Of a DNA stretch of 64,000 bases, positions 35,201-42,513 are shown in pieces. The stretch is from NCBI GenBank assembly GCA_944323255.1, contig CALURU010000003.1, positions 62,001 through 126,000 of the forward strand. Direction: 5' to 3'. This DNA comes from Candidatus Gastranaerophilales bacterium. Lineage in GTDB: Bacteria > Cyanobacteriota > Vampirovibrionia > Gastranaerophilales > Gastranaerophilaceae. The notes under the pieces are model-generated. The model worked only from the letters and a program-made list of their open reading frames with translations. It made no database searches and was not told the DNA's origin. Within the stretch, counting starts at the first letter, position 1, and each line of letters opens with the position of its first letter. The translations under genes and the position numbers were made by a program.

Positions 35201-36761
35201 TTATCTTTTCAATCGTGAAATCCAGAATTTCAGCACGTTTGGAGAGCGAGATTAATGTAAAATTTTCCAATCTTTCTCTCTTGTTTTCGAGAATGTTTGA
35301 GAAAATTATTTCTGTATTGGAAGTGACTGAGTGACTAAGTGACTGAGTGAGTGAGGAATTTAACATATTATATTCACAACCCCTCACCGGAATCGGAGAT
35401 TCCGACTCTCCCACAAGGGGAGAGTTATGCGCTATACTTTTTTGCTTAACATCACAATCAATATTTATATTTTTACAACAGGCGAGCGCATCCCCCCGCC
35501 CCTTGTGGGAGGGGGTTAGGGGGAGGGGATGAGTTTCTACTTTGTTTAAAATCTCTTCAATTACACCTTCAATATTATTGAATATTTCGTTATTAAAAAT
35601 TCTTAAAACTTGATATCCATTATCAATAATAAATTTATCTCTAATTTCATCATGTTGTTTTTGTTCTTTACTAATATGTCCGCCACCATCAAGTTCAATT
35701 ACTAATTTTTTTTCATAACAAACAAAGTCCAGTATATAGTTTCCAAAGGCTTCCTGACGTCTAAACTTTAGCCCGTTTAATTGTTTATTTCTTAGATAAT
35801 ACCAGAGGGTTGCCTCGGCAGGAGTTGATTTCTTTCTTAATTCTTTAGAATACTCTAGGGCTTCTTTTGTATAAAAATGTTTGGCTTTGATAAGTTCATC
35901 TTTATCACCCCTCACCGGAATCGAAAATTCCGCCTTGTCTCTCAATACAATGCTATCTTGTGGAGGCAAACATTCAACAACCTCTTCATTAAATAAGTGT
36001 ACTAACTTACACTCAATCGAAGTGTCTGCGCTCAAATACCCGCATCTGCTTGAGCCCAGTGCGTCAAAACAAATTACCCAATCTTTTAATTGCGGTTTCA
36101 AAAATGATATAAAATCAAAACAAACAGGAGTCATTTCATCGGCGTCATCCACTAAAAGATATTTTATGTTTTTAAAATAATCCGTATTTTTATAAACATG
36201 ATTGAAAATTAATGTCTGCCTTAAATAGTCTAAACTTCTTGTTTTTAAGGTTGAAGACAAAAGTTTTTTTATAATCAGTTCCGCATCATCCGCAAACGAT
36301 TCTTTCAAAATCTTTGATCTTTTTTCAACTTCTTCATTAGTTAAATGATTTTGAACAATAAGAGAATATCTTCTGAAAATTTGATGCAAAAGAGAATGTT
36401 TTGAATTATAGCCCTTAACATCTACCTGTTTCAAAATATCTTTTAATAAAAACTGCGATACCTCTAAACCTACTAAGTTTGGAAGTATAAAGGCTTTTTT
36501 AGAGGGAATGGAATTTTCTATAAAACACCAATTTTCTACAAGTGTATTATATACAATTGAAAAGAATGAATGAATATTTAAATTTTCAATCGCATTAATT
36601 TGAATGTTTTTTAAGATTTTATCACTAAATTGTTTTTTTAAAGTTGAATTTTGGACAAGAACCAGTATTTCTGATGGCTTCACGCCATCAGATATCAGCT
36701 CCGAATATTTTTCAACTAATACTTTAGTTCGAAAATCGACTTTAATAAAATTTAATAACAT
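32298..36761 (-). CDS. UvrD/AddB-like double helicase with an internal DUF559 cassette
   Basis: 1487 residues, made of two helicase halves. The N-terminal half (1-about 850) resembles an AddB/UvrD-like helicase without a Walker A. The C-terminal half is an active-type SF1A helicase: Walker A AVPGAGKTT (Lys871), motif II DEAQDS (about 1051-1056) and late motifs LRNNYQVASWAGF, VQIMTLHKSKGDEFEYVFLP and LRLLYVAITRAQKKLYI. It probably acts in DNA end processing or repair. Within the N-half, residues about 281-485 are foreign: a DUF559 endonuclease-like domain (about 303-405) flanked by translated palindromic repeats and an octamer array. Another repeat-derived stretch (STPSPTLPEGEGA) lies at 827-839. 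The frame survives throughout. AAGGAG precedes ATG. Confidence 0.88.
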   Translation of the reverse strand: MLLNFIKVDFRTKVLVEKYSELISDGVKPSEILVLVQNSTLKKQFSDKILKNIQINAIENLNIHSFFSIVYNTLVENWCFIENSIPSKKAFILPNLVGLEVSQFLLKDILKQVDVKGYNSKHSLLHQIFRRYSLIVQNHLTNEEVEKRSKILKESFADDAELIIKKLLSSTLKTRSLDYLRQTLIFNHVYKNTDYFKNIKYLLVDDADEMTPVCFDFISFLKPQLKDWVICFDALGSSRCGYLSADTSIECKLVHLFNEEVVECLPPQDSIVLRDKAEFSIPVRGDKDELIKAKHFYTKEALEYSKELRKKSTPAEATLWYYLRNKQLNGLKFRRQEAFGNYILDFVCYEKKLVIELDGGGHISKEQKQHDEIRDKFIIDNGYQVLRIFNNEIFNNIEGVIEEILNKVETHPLPLTPSHKGRGDALACCKNINIDCDVKQKSIAHNSPLVGESESPIPVRGCEYNMLNSSLTQSLSHSVTSNTEIIFSNILENKRERLENFTLISLSKRAEILDFTIEKIKNLFKKNVKAKDITIITPLQDNMLKFTLEENLKHICNPLFLSGSEKLIDNPLVKASLNILKLMLGIDITEMELRVILSDYLGIPLKYCDSILAGYKNSGTLPKITLEFYDEKYQKFLKVFEEIKEKDEKLSLKVYELFYKLVEHADGSKINKFNFFIKQLRDFESVLGEKTVIERAEEIIVQIENSIIAENPSTILEFGDDDLVVATPQKIIDNKISSKYQFWLDVSHSDWVKTDTGPLYNAWVFQADWTKDEYTVEDDIFLAKQKTARILRKLLLLASDHIWACSSLFDPAGVENLGGIEEYLAGSTPSPTLPEGEGAIAFKIIPRADQKPVLDYKSGSMAISAVPGAGKTTILLALIIKLINQGVTPSNIFVLTYMDSAARNFRERIKNMCPNSTQLPNISTIHGLALKIIKENANYERLNLDSDFDICDDTQRMRIIKSIAGKFTKTESDEFDRAISVIKLQEGNIDTPSTDKKIEKFKNFYREYQAKLREENLIDYDDILIMSVKLLENNPDILEYYQNICEYIIEDEAQDSSGVQQRLIALLSGKYKNLVRCGDINQAITTTFSNADVEGFRQFIKTADKTVEMNHSQRCTQEVMTLANNLVNYGNEILPKAFFTSYMQGVEGKNPVSENAIFSRVFENAFAERNFILKEIKNILTRNKDATIGILLRNNYQVASWAGFINDAGLKSITRSESLGQKGVFNTIFAILKFIQNPFDNEVVVSTYETLSDLGFYKQRLQLEIRASERPFIQKDGDDIESNDLAQFLWDMQYWLNSSTLPLEELVIRIGLFYYTSDIEKSNVYLIATLVKRLSSNAKFNLVLQRLEEISKKPTLSGFKFFSEEEDKDAMKGKVQIMTLHKSKGDEFEYVFLPEMAEKNLSIDVKKAKTKSSTIFMEEVRGFNPHYKKKSELELREFNSEESLRLLYVAITRAQKKLYITTSAKAKGWGNKETEQEPSVIFEHVLS
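34247..34285. repeat. REP-like palindrome inside the helicase coding region
   Basis: A CTCCCTCTCCTTCGGGGAGGG-type hairpin followed by TTGGGGAGGGGGTTG. It is translated as about 13 residues between the two helicase halves (residues near 827-839). Confidence 0.8.
35322..35353. repeat. Octamer array inside the helicase coding region
   Basis: Four units: AGTGACTG, AGTGACTA, AGTGACTG, AGTGAGTG. On the minus strand they encode Ser/Leu/Thr-rich residues near 468-480. The same family is otherwise intergenic. Confidence 0.85.
35378..35533. repeat. REP-like repeats on the C-terminal side of the DUF559 cassette
   Basis: Two copies in coding sequence. Positions 35378-35427 hold CCCCTCACCGGAATC with hairpins CGGAATC/GATTCCG and CTCTCCC/GGGGAGAG. 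Positions 35490-35533 hold CCCCGCCCCTTGTGGGAGGGG plus TTAGGGGGAGGGG. They are translated as SPIPVRG and as HPLPLTPSHKGRG. Confidence 0.85.
35547..35855 (-). mobile_element. DUF559 (Vsr-like/PD-(D/E)XK) endonuclease domain inserted in the helicase
   Basis: About 103 residues matching the DUF559 pattern in order: ELRKKSTPAEATLWYYLRN, NGLKFRRQEAFGNYILDFVC, KKLVIELDGGGH, a D-x2-R-D region (HDEIRDKFI), GYQVLRIFNNEIF and NIEGVIEEIL. Candidate nuclease residues are Asp345, Glu356 and Asp358 (numbering of the host protein). Elsewhere this domain is usually a free protein of about 120 residues. Here it has REP-like repeats on both sides and no own start or stop. Domain identity is by motif recall; mobility is inference. 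Confidence 0.82.
35906..35934. repeat. REP-like repeat on the N-terminal side of the DUF559 cassette
   Basis: CACCCCTCACCGGAATCG followed by the hairpin half ATTCCG. It shares CCCCTCACCGGAATCG with the copy at 35378 in the same orientation, so the cassette lies between direct copies. It is translated as FSIPVRG. Confidence 0.85.
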
Positions 36762-36882
36762 ACTCCTTATGGACTATTTTAACACAAATACGGTTCAAAC
36801 CTCTTGCAAAATATGAAAATTTTTAATACAATGATTGGGTAAGTTTTTTACAGTGACACTATTTAAGAAGGAGATTAAAAAA

Positions 36883-37110
36883 ATGGCAAGAGTTAAAGAA
36901 GAAAAAAAAGGTATTCAGGAACAAATCATTGAATCAGCTGGTCAAATCTACAACTACCTTTCTAACAAGGGTGAAGTTTCTATCAGCAAAATGAAAAAAG
37001 ACCTTTCTTTAAACGAAAACTTTGCTGAAATGGGCTTAGGCTGGTTATCAAGAGAAGACAAACTTGAATACACTCAAAAAGCTAAATCAGTAACTGTAAA
37101 ATTAAGATAG
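36883..37110 (+). CDS. Winged-helix domain protein (DUF2582-like), 75 aa
   Basis: A small wHTH-like protein: QEQIIESAGQIYNYLSNKG (helix 1), VSISKMKKDLSL (helix 2), FAEMGLGWLSREDKLEYTQK (recognition helix and wing). This matches the DUF2582 winged-helix family found in many anaerobes. ATG 36883 follows AAGGAG by 8 nt; a TTG at 36835 would lack one. It is divergent from the helicase gene. Its DNA targets are unknown. A strong terminator follows. Confidence 0.82.
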   Translation: MARVKEEKKGIQEQIIESAGQIYNYLSNKGEVSISKMKKDLSLNENFAEMGLGWLSREDKLEYTQKAKSVTVKLR

Positions 37111-37131
37111 TAACTGAAAACAAGTTTAAAT

Positions 37132-37162
37132 AAAAACCTCTCTAAATTTTAGAGAGGTTTTT
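37132..37162 (+). terminator. Rho-independent terminator
   Basis: AAAAACCTCTCTAAA pairs with TTTAGAGAGGTTTTT, then a T-rich tail. It lies 21 nt after the wHTH gene stop. Confidence 0.9.
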
Positions 37163-37212
37163 ATTATTTATTTATGGATAACAAAAATATTTTTTACTGT
37201 TTTTAATTCAAT

Positions 37213-37995
37213 ATGATACCTTCAATAATAAGCGCAATAAATTTTAAAGCATTAAAATGGAATGAAAAAGTAAACCATCCAAACGGCGTTGAATACAGGT
37301 TGTGGGAAGATGGCGAAGATTATTTCTGTAAGTATACAATCACTAAACCCAAAGGTATGATTTCTGATTTAGAGCAATGTAAAAAAGATTTGGGCTGGGC
37401 TTCCCGCATAAATACAGCTTTAAAATTTATAAAAGGAAGCAAAAAATTTCTTGATGAAAAGATTTATGGAATTATAGGAACCGGCGGATTAACTACGGTT
37501 TTTGATATCGGAGATAATCGGGTTTTAAAGATATCAGAAGAAAATCCGTTTGAGTACAGAAAGTATAATCCGAAATTTGATATTCCGCTTGTTGGTGAAG
37601 TCGAGCATTTTGACGGGATTTACGGATATATTCAGAAAAAAGCAGACACGGAAAATGTCGGTTTAAAAAATGTGCTTTCCGTAAAAAGAAAAATGAAACG
37701 GGCAGGTTATACATCTTCGCAGGACTTTGGTATGCACAGAGTTGATCAGGTTGGAGTTTACAAGGGAAAAAGTTTGCTCTTAGACAGCAGATGCGCAGTC
37801 AGAAGAAATAATTTTATAACACGTTTTACTCGTTGGTTTGAAGATAATTTTAACTTTAAACGTGTTTACTATGCATACAGGATTGAAGATATCATGGACA
37901 GACCGCCGACACACATAGAAGAGAAGCCGCTTCCGAATTATACGCTAAAGGAAGCTTTTGGGCGTATCAAAAAAGTCATTAAAAGCTGGAAGTAA
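37213..37995 (+). CDS. Kinase-fold-like protein with N-terminal INFKA segment
   Basis: 260 residues. The N-terminus MIPSIISAINFKALKW fits the tag-like segment seen in neighbours. Residues 89-106 read as a kinase glycine loop and beta-3 Lys (GTGGLTTVFDIGDNRVLKIS, Lys106). A later segment, DFGMHRVDQVGVYKGKSLLLD (about 171-191), resembles the catalytic/metal strand pattern of small-molecule kinases: an Asp start, a polar catalytic-loop residue, then a terminal Asp191. It may be an active kinase, unlike the paralogue-like protein at 7654. The substrate is unknown. No Shine-Dalgarno is seen; TTTAAT lies 5 nt before ATG. Confidence 0.55.
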   Translation: MIPSIISAINFKALKWNEKVNHPNGVEYRLWEDGEDYFCKYTITKPKGMISDLEQCKKDLGWASRINTALKFIKGSKKFLDEKIYGIIGTGGLTTVFDIGDNRVLKISEENPFEYRKYNPKFDIPLVGEVEHFDGIYGYIQKKADTENVGLKNVLSVKRKMKRAGYTSSQDFGMHRVDQVGVYKGKSLLLDSRCAVRRNNFITRFTRWFEDNFNFKRVYYAYRIEDIMDRPPTHIEEKPLPNYTLKEAFGRIKKVIKSWK

Positions 37996-37997
37996 AT

Positions 37998-38339
37998 TTA
38001 TTTATTTTCTCCCTTTTCTACTGTAGGCGAAAGCCCTTTTATGGCAAAAGGTTTGGCAAAATAAACGGCACTTACAATTCCAAGAAGTGCACCAAGAACA
38101 TTCAGCGAGGTTTTTACTCCCTTCCAGTTATTTGGAAGAAAGTTTGAAACCGACAAAAGTCCGCTTCCTGCCATCAAATAAATATATGCTTTAAAAATTC
38201 CCCTCGGGACTGCGACACAATCCTGAACATCACGGGGGTTTTTGACATTGTCTGCGATTATGTCAATAAATTCCCTTTTGGGTTTGTTTGGCTGCGTATT
38301 ATAAAAAGATTGGTTTGTCTGGATTTTAGAAATATTCAT
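37998..38339 (-). CDS. Small membrane protein with MNISKIQTNQSF N-terminus
   Basis: 113 residues. The N-terminal about 20 residues (MNISKIQTNQSFYNTQP) look like those of other orphan proteins here. Two hydrophobic segments follow (YIYLMAGSGLLSVSNFL and LNVLGALLGIVSAVYFA). The end is polar. A TAATAT box lies 7 nt before ATG with no Shine-Dalgarno. It converges with the kinase-like gene, with 2 nt between stops. Family unknown. Confidence 0.65.
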   Translation of the reverse strand: MNISKIQTNQSFYNTQPNKPKREFIDIIADNVKNPRDVQDCVAVPRGIFKAYIYLMAGSGLLSVSNFLPNNWKGVKTSLNVLGALLGIVSAVYFAKPFAIKGLSPTVEKGENK

Positions 38340-38346
38340 AACACTT

Positions 38347-38352
38347 ATATTA
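38347..38352 (-). promoter_or_regulatory. -10 box for near-leaderless small membrane protein
   Basis: TAATAT on the minus strand, 7 nt before ATG 38339. Confidence 0.4.
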
Positions 38353-38377
38353 AACCCTAAAAATATTTTTTTTGCGT

Positions 38378-39502
38378 TTATTTATGCAAAATCTCATTTT
38401 TCTTTTTCTCAAAAATTTCCATAAGGCGGTTCATGGTAACCAAATCAAACTTAATTTTATGATAAAAACTTTTGAGTTGATTTATAAATTTTATTTTTTT
38501 CAAATCATTTATGAGAAGTTTTTCTTTTTGTATTAAAAAAGATTCTTCAAAACATTTCTGCGGATAAAGAGTTTTTGCTTTTTCGAGGTTTTCAGCGTTT
38601 GTAATACTCTCAATCATTTCAAGAATTTCTTTTTTTTTGTTAATTGCTTTAAATAAAATATCTAAGATTTCATCCGGATAGCCGGCTTCTAAAAAACAGC
38701 TTTTTATTTTATCAAGTGCTTTTATGGTTTTGCATGCTAAAAAAATATTTTCGAAAGTATTATATCCCTGTAAATCAACTATATTAAATGTTGCCTGTCC
38801 GTGATCTTCCACCTCAAGAGTTCCGGATTTAATTTGTTTCAAGACATTTGTGTTTGGAATTTCAAAAACAGAACCGTTCAAACCTACAATTTCAGGATAC
38901 TTAGAAGTTTCGTGATAAACATTTATAACAGCTTCTGGATTTGCCTGCTTGAGTGTTTTTAGCATGTTTTTTAAGTTATTTTTATGAGACTTGTAAAATA
39001 AACCATCACCGGGAATAATTGCCCCTATATCAAAGCCTTCCGGCATAAGAAATTTGACCATGTAATCAAGTACTTCTTCCGGACAATTCGGAAGGGCGTG
39101 ATAAAGTGCGTGTGTACATTTGTCTCGATTATAAAGATACATGACAGAACAATCGTGTACATAAGAGGTTGAGATAGGAACCTTAGCTTTTGCTTTCAGA
39201 AATGAATTTCCAAAACCGTCTTTGTTTGTAGAATAACCGAATTGTTTAATATATTTGTTTTTCTCAATAAAATTCCAGAAATTTCTGAGCGGAATAGAGC
39301 CTTTGCATTTTGTCCCGGACATAAATTGAGGTTGGATATGCTGAATCTTTTTTAATGATTTTTTAGGTGTATAATATCCGACCGGATTATTTATAAAAAG
39401 GTCGTGAAGAGATTGTTTTTTGTATTTAATTCCGTAGAAATTCGGACTTTTAAATGTATAATTCTGTTGAGGAGATATTCCGCTATTAAAAAAAATACTC
39501 AT
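38378..39502 (-). CDS. CheD-like putative protein deamidase with YTFKS N-terminus
   Basis: 374 residues. The N-terminus is MSIFFNSGISPQQNYTFKS. Residues 110-140 (STSYVHDCSVMYLYN, then ALYHALP) fit the CheD catalytic pattern. Thr112, Cys118 and His135 are spaced 6 and 17 residues apart, the same as Thr21-Cys27-His44 of Thermotoga CheD. Then FDIGAIIPGDGLFYKSHKNN can match the CheD GG-x-M-x-iGxrN region, and VGLNGSVFEIPN the terminal strand. A C-terminal about 130 residues is helical and Lys-rich. There are no chemotaxis genes nearby, so a target other than chemoreceptors is likely. The fold assignment is by pattern only. Confidence 0.5.
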   Translation of the reverse strand: MSIFFNSGISPQQNYTFKSPNFYGIKYKKQSLHDLFINNPVGYYTPKKSLKKIQHIQPQFMSGTKCKGSIPLRNFWNFIEKNKYIKQFGYSTNKDGFGNSFLKAKAKVPISTSYVHDCSVMYLYNRDKCTHALYHALPNCPEEVLDYMVKFLMPEGFDIGAIIPGDGLFYKSHKNNLKNMLKTLKQANPEAVINVYHETSKYPEIVGLNGSVFEIPNTNVLKQIKSGTLEVEDHGQATFNIVDLQGYNTFENIFLACKTIKALDKIKSCFLEAGYPDEILDILFKAINKKKEILEMIESITNAENLEKAKTLYPQKCFEESFLIQKEKLLINDLKKIKFINQLKSFYHKIKFDLVTMNRLMEIFEKKKNEILHK

Positions 39503-39584
39503 ACTACCTGAAAAACATATAAAAAAAAAAATTTTGCTATAAAAAATGTTTATGTTAGAATGATTTTGTTGAAATAGAATATAC

Positions 39585-39660
39585 GGGTGCGTGGCGCAGT
39601 TGGTAGCGCAGTTGACTCTTAATCAATTGGTCGTGGGTTCGAGTCCCACCACACCCACCA
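39585..39660 (+). tRNA. tRNA-Lys (anticodon CTT)
   Basis: A 76-nt cloverleaf with encoded CCA. The D stem is GCGC/GCGC, the anticodon stem GTTGA/TCAAT (one G-U pair) with loop CTCTTAA, and the T arm GTGGG-TTCGAGT-CCCAC. The acceptor stem GGGTGCG/CACACCC has one C-A mismatch. TAGAAT lies at 39575-39580 as a likely -10 box. Confidence 0.95.
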
Positions 39661-39664
39661 ATTT

Positions 39665-39689
39665 AAAAAGAGCCTTAATGGCTCTTTTT
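39665..39689 (+). terminator. Terminator after tRNA-Lys
   Basis: AAAAAGAGCC / GGCTCTTTTT with a 5-nt loop, 4 nt after the CCA end. Confidence 0.9.
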
Positions 39690-39743
39690 ATAACTTTTTA
39701 GATTAGCGTAACATAATTATCTTTAATATTCACGTCTCTTGTA

Positions 39744-40682
39744 TTAGTCCAAAATCTCTGCACCTTTTGGTTCGATTTTAAGAGTTCTGATGTCCGTTTT
39801 AATACTCTGACCTTCCCAAACTTCTTTAACAATAGACTTTATTTTATCTAAATCATATTTGTATGAAATTATAAGCATAGAAGGTCCGGCACCCGAAAGT
39901 ACACAACCAAGAACACCGTCTTCATGCTTAAAAGCTTCCATAATTTCTTTCATACCGGGAACAAGTTTTTCTCTGTACGGCTGGTGTAATTTATCCTGAA
40001 GTGCAATTTTCATCAGTTTTTCATCTTTTGTATCCACCGCATGAATAAGCATGGCAAGATGTTTTGCATTAAAAACTGCATCTTGCATTGGAACCTGTTC
40101 GGGAAGAACTGAACGTGCAATGTTTGTCGACAATTCAAAATCCGGAATACAAACCGTTATATCCCAATCTTCAGGCCAGTTTAATTTCCTATATACAATA
40201 GAGCCGTCGTCTTCTTGCGACGCCATAACAAATCCGCCCAAAATTGCCGGAGCAACATTGTCAGGATGACCTTCAACTTCTGTTGCAATAGAAAGAAGTG
40301 CTGTTTCATCAGCAGGAGAACCAAGTAATTTGTTAGCAGCGAGTAAACCCCCGACTACAACTGCTGCAGAGCTTCCAAGTCCTCTTGTTATCGGAATTTG
40401 TGCCTGAATATTTATTTTTAATTCAGAAGGTTCCTGACCAATTGAATTATACAACATTTCAACTGCTTTATACACAATATTGGTCTCGTCCCTTGGAATG
40501 TTGCTAAAATTCATTTCATCAATTGCATCATCTTCTGACATTAAATTTATTTCAATACCTGTTCCCGGAAGTACCGTTTCTTCTATAGTTATAGTGTTAT
40601 ATATAGGAAGTGCTATTCCCAGACTGTCAAATCCTGGTCCGAGATTTGCCGATGTTGCCGGTACTTTTACGCTTACTTTCAT
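39744..40682 (-). CDS. thrB: Homoserine kinase ThrB (GHMP family)
   Basis: 312 residues. It phosphorylates homoserine for threonine synthesis. It has the GHMP N-motif (KVPATSANLGPGFDSLGIAL), the ATP loop PITRGLGSSAAVVVGGLLAA, HPDNVAPAILGG and the C-terminal glycine motif LSGAGPSMLI. GAGGAG precedes ATG. No thrC or hom is adjacent. The C-terminal tail (RTLKIEPKGAEIL) is typical of the family. Confidence 0.96.
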   Translation of the reverse strand: MKVSVKVPATSANLGPGFDSLGIALPIYNTITIEETVLPGTGIEINLMSEDDAIDEMNFSNIPRDETNIVYKAVEMLYNSIGQEPSELKINIQAQIPITRGLGSSAAVVVGGLLAANKLLGSPADETALLSIATEVEGHPDNVAPAILGGFVMASQEDDGSIVYRKLNWPEDWDITVCIPDFELSTNIARSVLPEQVPMQDAVFNAKHLAMLIHAVDTKDEKLMKIALQDKLHQPYREKLVPGMKEIMEAFKHEDGVLGCVLSGAGPSMLIISYKYDLDKIKSIVKEVWEGQSIKTDIRTLKIEPKGAEILD

Positions 40683-40888
40683 TACTAAAATTTCTCCTCA
40701 AAAAGTATATGTAGATTATACAATAAAGAAAAATAAAATGACAAATTCCAGCTATTATCTCGCTAAAATATGGAATATCTCACTAGATACACATATTACG
40801 AGAATTGTAACAAAATATTACAACAAGTCAATTTTTGTAAGCCAAAATACTTTATATATTTAAGTGTAGTAATTTACAGGAGTGTTGT

Positions 40889-41623
40889 ATGACAAATCCA
40901 TACGCAATGCAAGCAAATCCATATGAAACCGGCTATTCGCAGCCAAATTATATGCAGCCAAACTATGTACAGGCAAACTCTTATCAGCCAGCTGTAACTG
41001 TAAACCCTTCCGAAACTTCCACCCCATCTACTGTTGGTATGATGACCCTTGGAGCACTTGGAGGCGGCACGGTCGGCTTTTTCAAAAACAGATATCCAAT
41101 CGGTAAAGATGGAAGCGTTTCAGATAGTTTTACAAGAAATGTATTTGAAAAGAATTTAAAAAATAATCGACCGGAATCTTCTCAAAAATTTTTTAAGCAA
41201 TTAAAAGAAATTTTAAACAAGATAGATAAAATTAACTCACCGGAAGATTTCAAGAAGCTTTTGAATGCTAATAAAGAAATTATTGAAGACCAGTGCAAGG
41301 GAATTTCTTCAGAAACGTTAATAGATGCCGTAAATTCAACCAACTTAAAAGAAAGTAAAAAGTCATTGAAAGAATCTCTGCAGGGAATTATGAATTTTGA
41401 GTTGCAAAAAACCAAAAATGCGATTAAACTCGCTTGGAACAATGATGCGAAAAAATTTGTAAAAACTCCAGAATTTCAAGATAACAAACTTTTTGAAATT
41501 ATAAAAAATACAAAAACTAATGTTCAGTGGAAAAAAGCCCTAAAATACGGTGGTATAACTGCCGGTATTATAGGAGCATTGACTCTGGGATATAAATTGC
41601 TGACGGGAAAACGAAATAGTTAA
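40889..41623 (+). CDS. Lineage-specific membrane-associated hypothetical protein, 244 aa
   Basis: The N-terminal about 45 residues are Asn/Tyr/Gln/Pro-rich (NPYAMQANPYETGYSQPNYM). A Gly-rich weak hydrophobic segment follows (MMTLGALGGGTVGFF), then a Lys-rich helical middle. A C-terminal hydrophobic segment (YGGITAGIIGALTLGYKLL) ends in TGKRNS. CAGGAG precedes ATG by 7 nt. It shares its general plan (Asn/Tyr-rich head, Gly-rich membrane helix) with the 4151 protein. I do not recognise a family. It may be part of an envelope or vesicle structure. Confidence 0.7.
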   Translation: MTNPYAMQANPYETGYSQPNYMQPNYVQANSYQPAVTVNPSETSTPSTVGMMTLGALGGGTVGFFKNRYPIGKDGSVSDSFTRNVFEKNLKNNRPESSQKFFKQLKEILNKIDKINSPEDFKKLLNANKEIIEDQCKGISSETLIDAVNSTNLKESKKSLKESLQGIMNFELQKTKNAIKLAWNNDAKKFVKTPEFQDNKLFEIIKNTKTNVQWKKALKYGGITAGIIGALTLGYKLLTGKRNS

Positions 41624-41662
41624 ATTTTATAGCATTAATTGAATCTAAAAAAATCAGCATGT

Positions 41663-41668
41663 TATAAT
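41663..41668 (+). promoter_or_regulatory. -10 box for leaderless mazG
   Basis: TATAAT exactly 6 nt (CGTTTT) before ATG 41675. It excludes the upstream TTG 41639 as start. Confidence 0.7.
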
Positions 41669-41674
41669 CGTTTT

Positions 41675-42445
41675 ATGAAATATCCGAATTTGGAAAAACT
41701 GGTTGATATAATTGCGGTTTTAAGGAGTGAAAACGGTTGCAAGTGGGACAGAGAACAAACTCACAAATCTTTGCGCCCGAATATGCTGGAAGAGGCGTAC
41801 GAAGCCGTTGATGCTATTGACGACGGAGATATTGCCAATTTAAGAGAAGAGCTTGGTGACGTTCTTTTGCAGGTTGTATTGCATGCACAAATTGCTAAAG
41901 ATAATGGTGAATTTGATATAGAAGATGTGGCACAAGAATTGAGCGCAAAACTTATTCACCGGCATCCGCATGTTTTCGGGAATCAAAAAGTCGAATCTAC
42001 ACAGGATATTTTAGATAACTGGGATAAGCTGAAAAAAGAGGAAAAAACATACAGAAAATCTGTTCTGGACGGAGTTTCCAAATCTCAGTCAGCATTGATG
42101 GCAGCACAGAAGATTAGCAAAAAAGTTGTCAAGGTCGGGTTTGAATGGGATTCTGTTGAGAGTTTAAAAAATTGCATTAATTCAGAATATAAGGAATTTG
42201 AAGAAGCTGTAAGAGCCGGAGACAAAGAAAAAATGGAAGATGAGATGGGTGACATTTTCTTTGCAACAGTAAATCTGGCAAGATGGTACAAGATTGATGC
42301 TGAACAAGCATTACTAAGAGCTAATAAAAAATTTACAAAACGTTTCAAAAAAATGGAAGAGATAAAGGAAAAGCCGTTTGAAGAATATACATATGAAGAA
42401 TTTAATAATTTATGGAAACAGGCTAAACTTTTAGTCGGGGAATAA
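41675..42445 (+). CDS. mazG: Nucleoside triphosphate pyrophosphohydrolase MazG
   Basis: 256 residues with two tandem MazG domains, as in E. coli MazG (263). Domain 1 (about 5-110) has CKWDREQTHKSLRPNMLEEAYE and LREELGDVLLQVVLHAQIA; domain 2 (about 150-235) has EFEEAVRAGDKEKMEDEMGD and FFATVNLARWYKIDAEQAL. The EExxE and ExxD acidic sets bind Mg. It hydrolyses NTPs to NMP and pyrophosphate, cleaning abnormal nucleotides. ATG 41675 is set by the -10 box 6 nt upstream. Confidence 0.95.
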   Translation: MKYPNLEKLVDIIAVLRSENGCKWDREQTHKSLRPNMLEEAYEAVDAIDDGDIANLREELGDVLLQVVLHAQIAKDNGEFDIEDVAQELSAKLIHRHPHVFGNQKVESTQDILDNWDKLKKEEKTYRKSVLDGVSKSQSALMAAQKISKKVVKVGFEWDSVESLKNCINSEYKEFEEAVRAGDKEKMEDEMGDIFFATVNLARWYKIDAEQALLRANKKFTKRFKKMEEIKEKPFEEYTYEEFNNLWKQAKLLVGE

Positions 42446-42513
42446 ATTTCAAGTTGACCCGTTTCCCTTAAAACGTAAGGAAAGCAGGCTATTTTATAAG
42501 GAGTTTCAAATTT

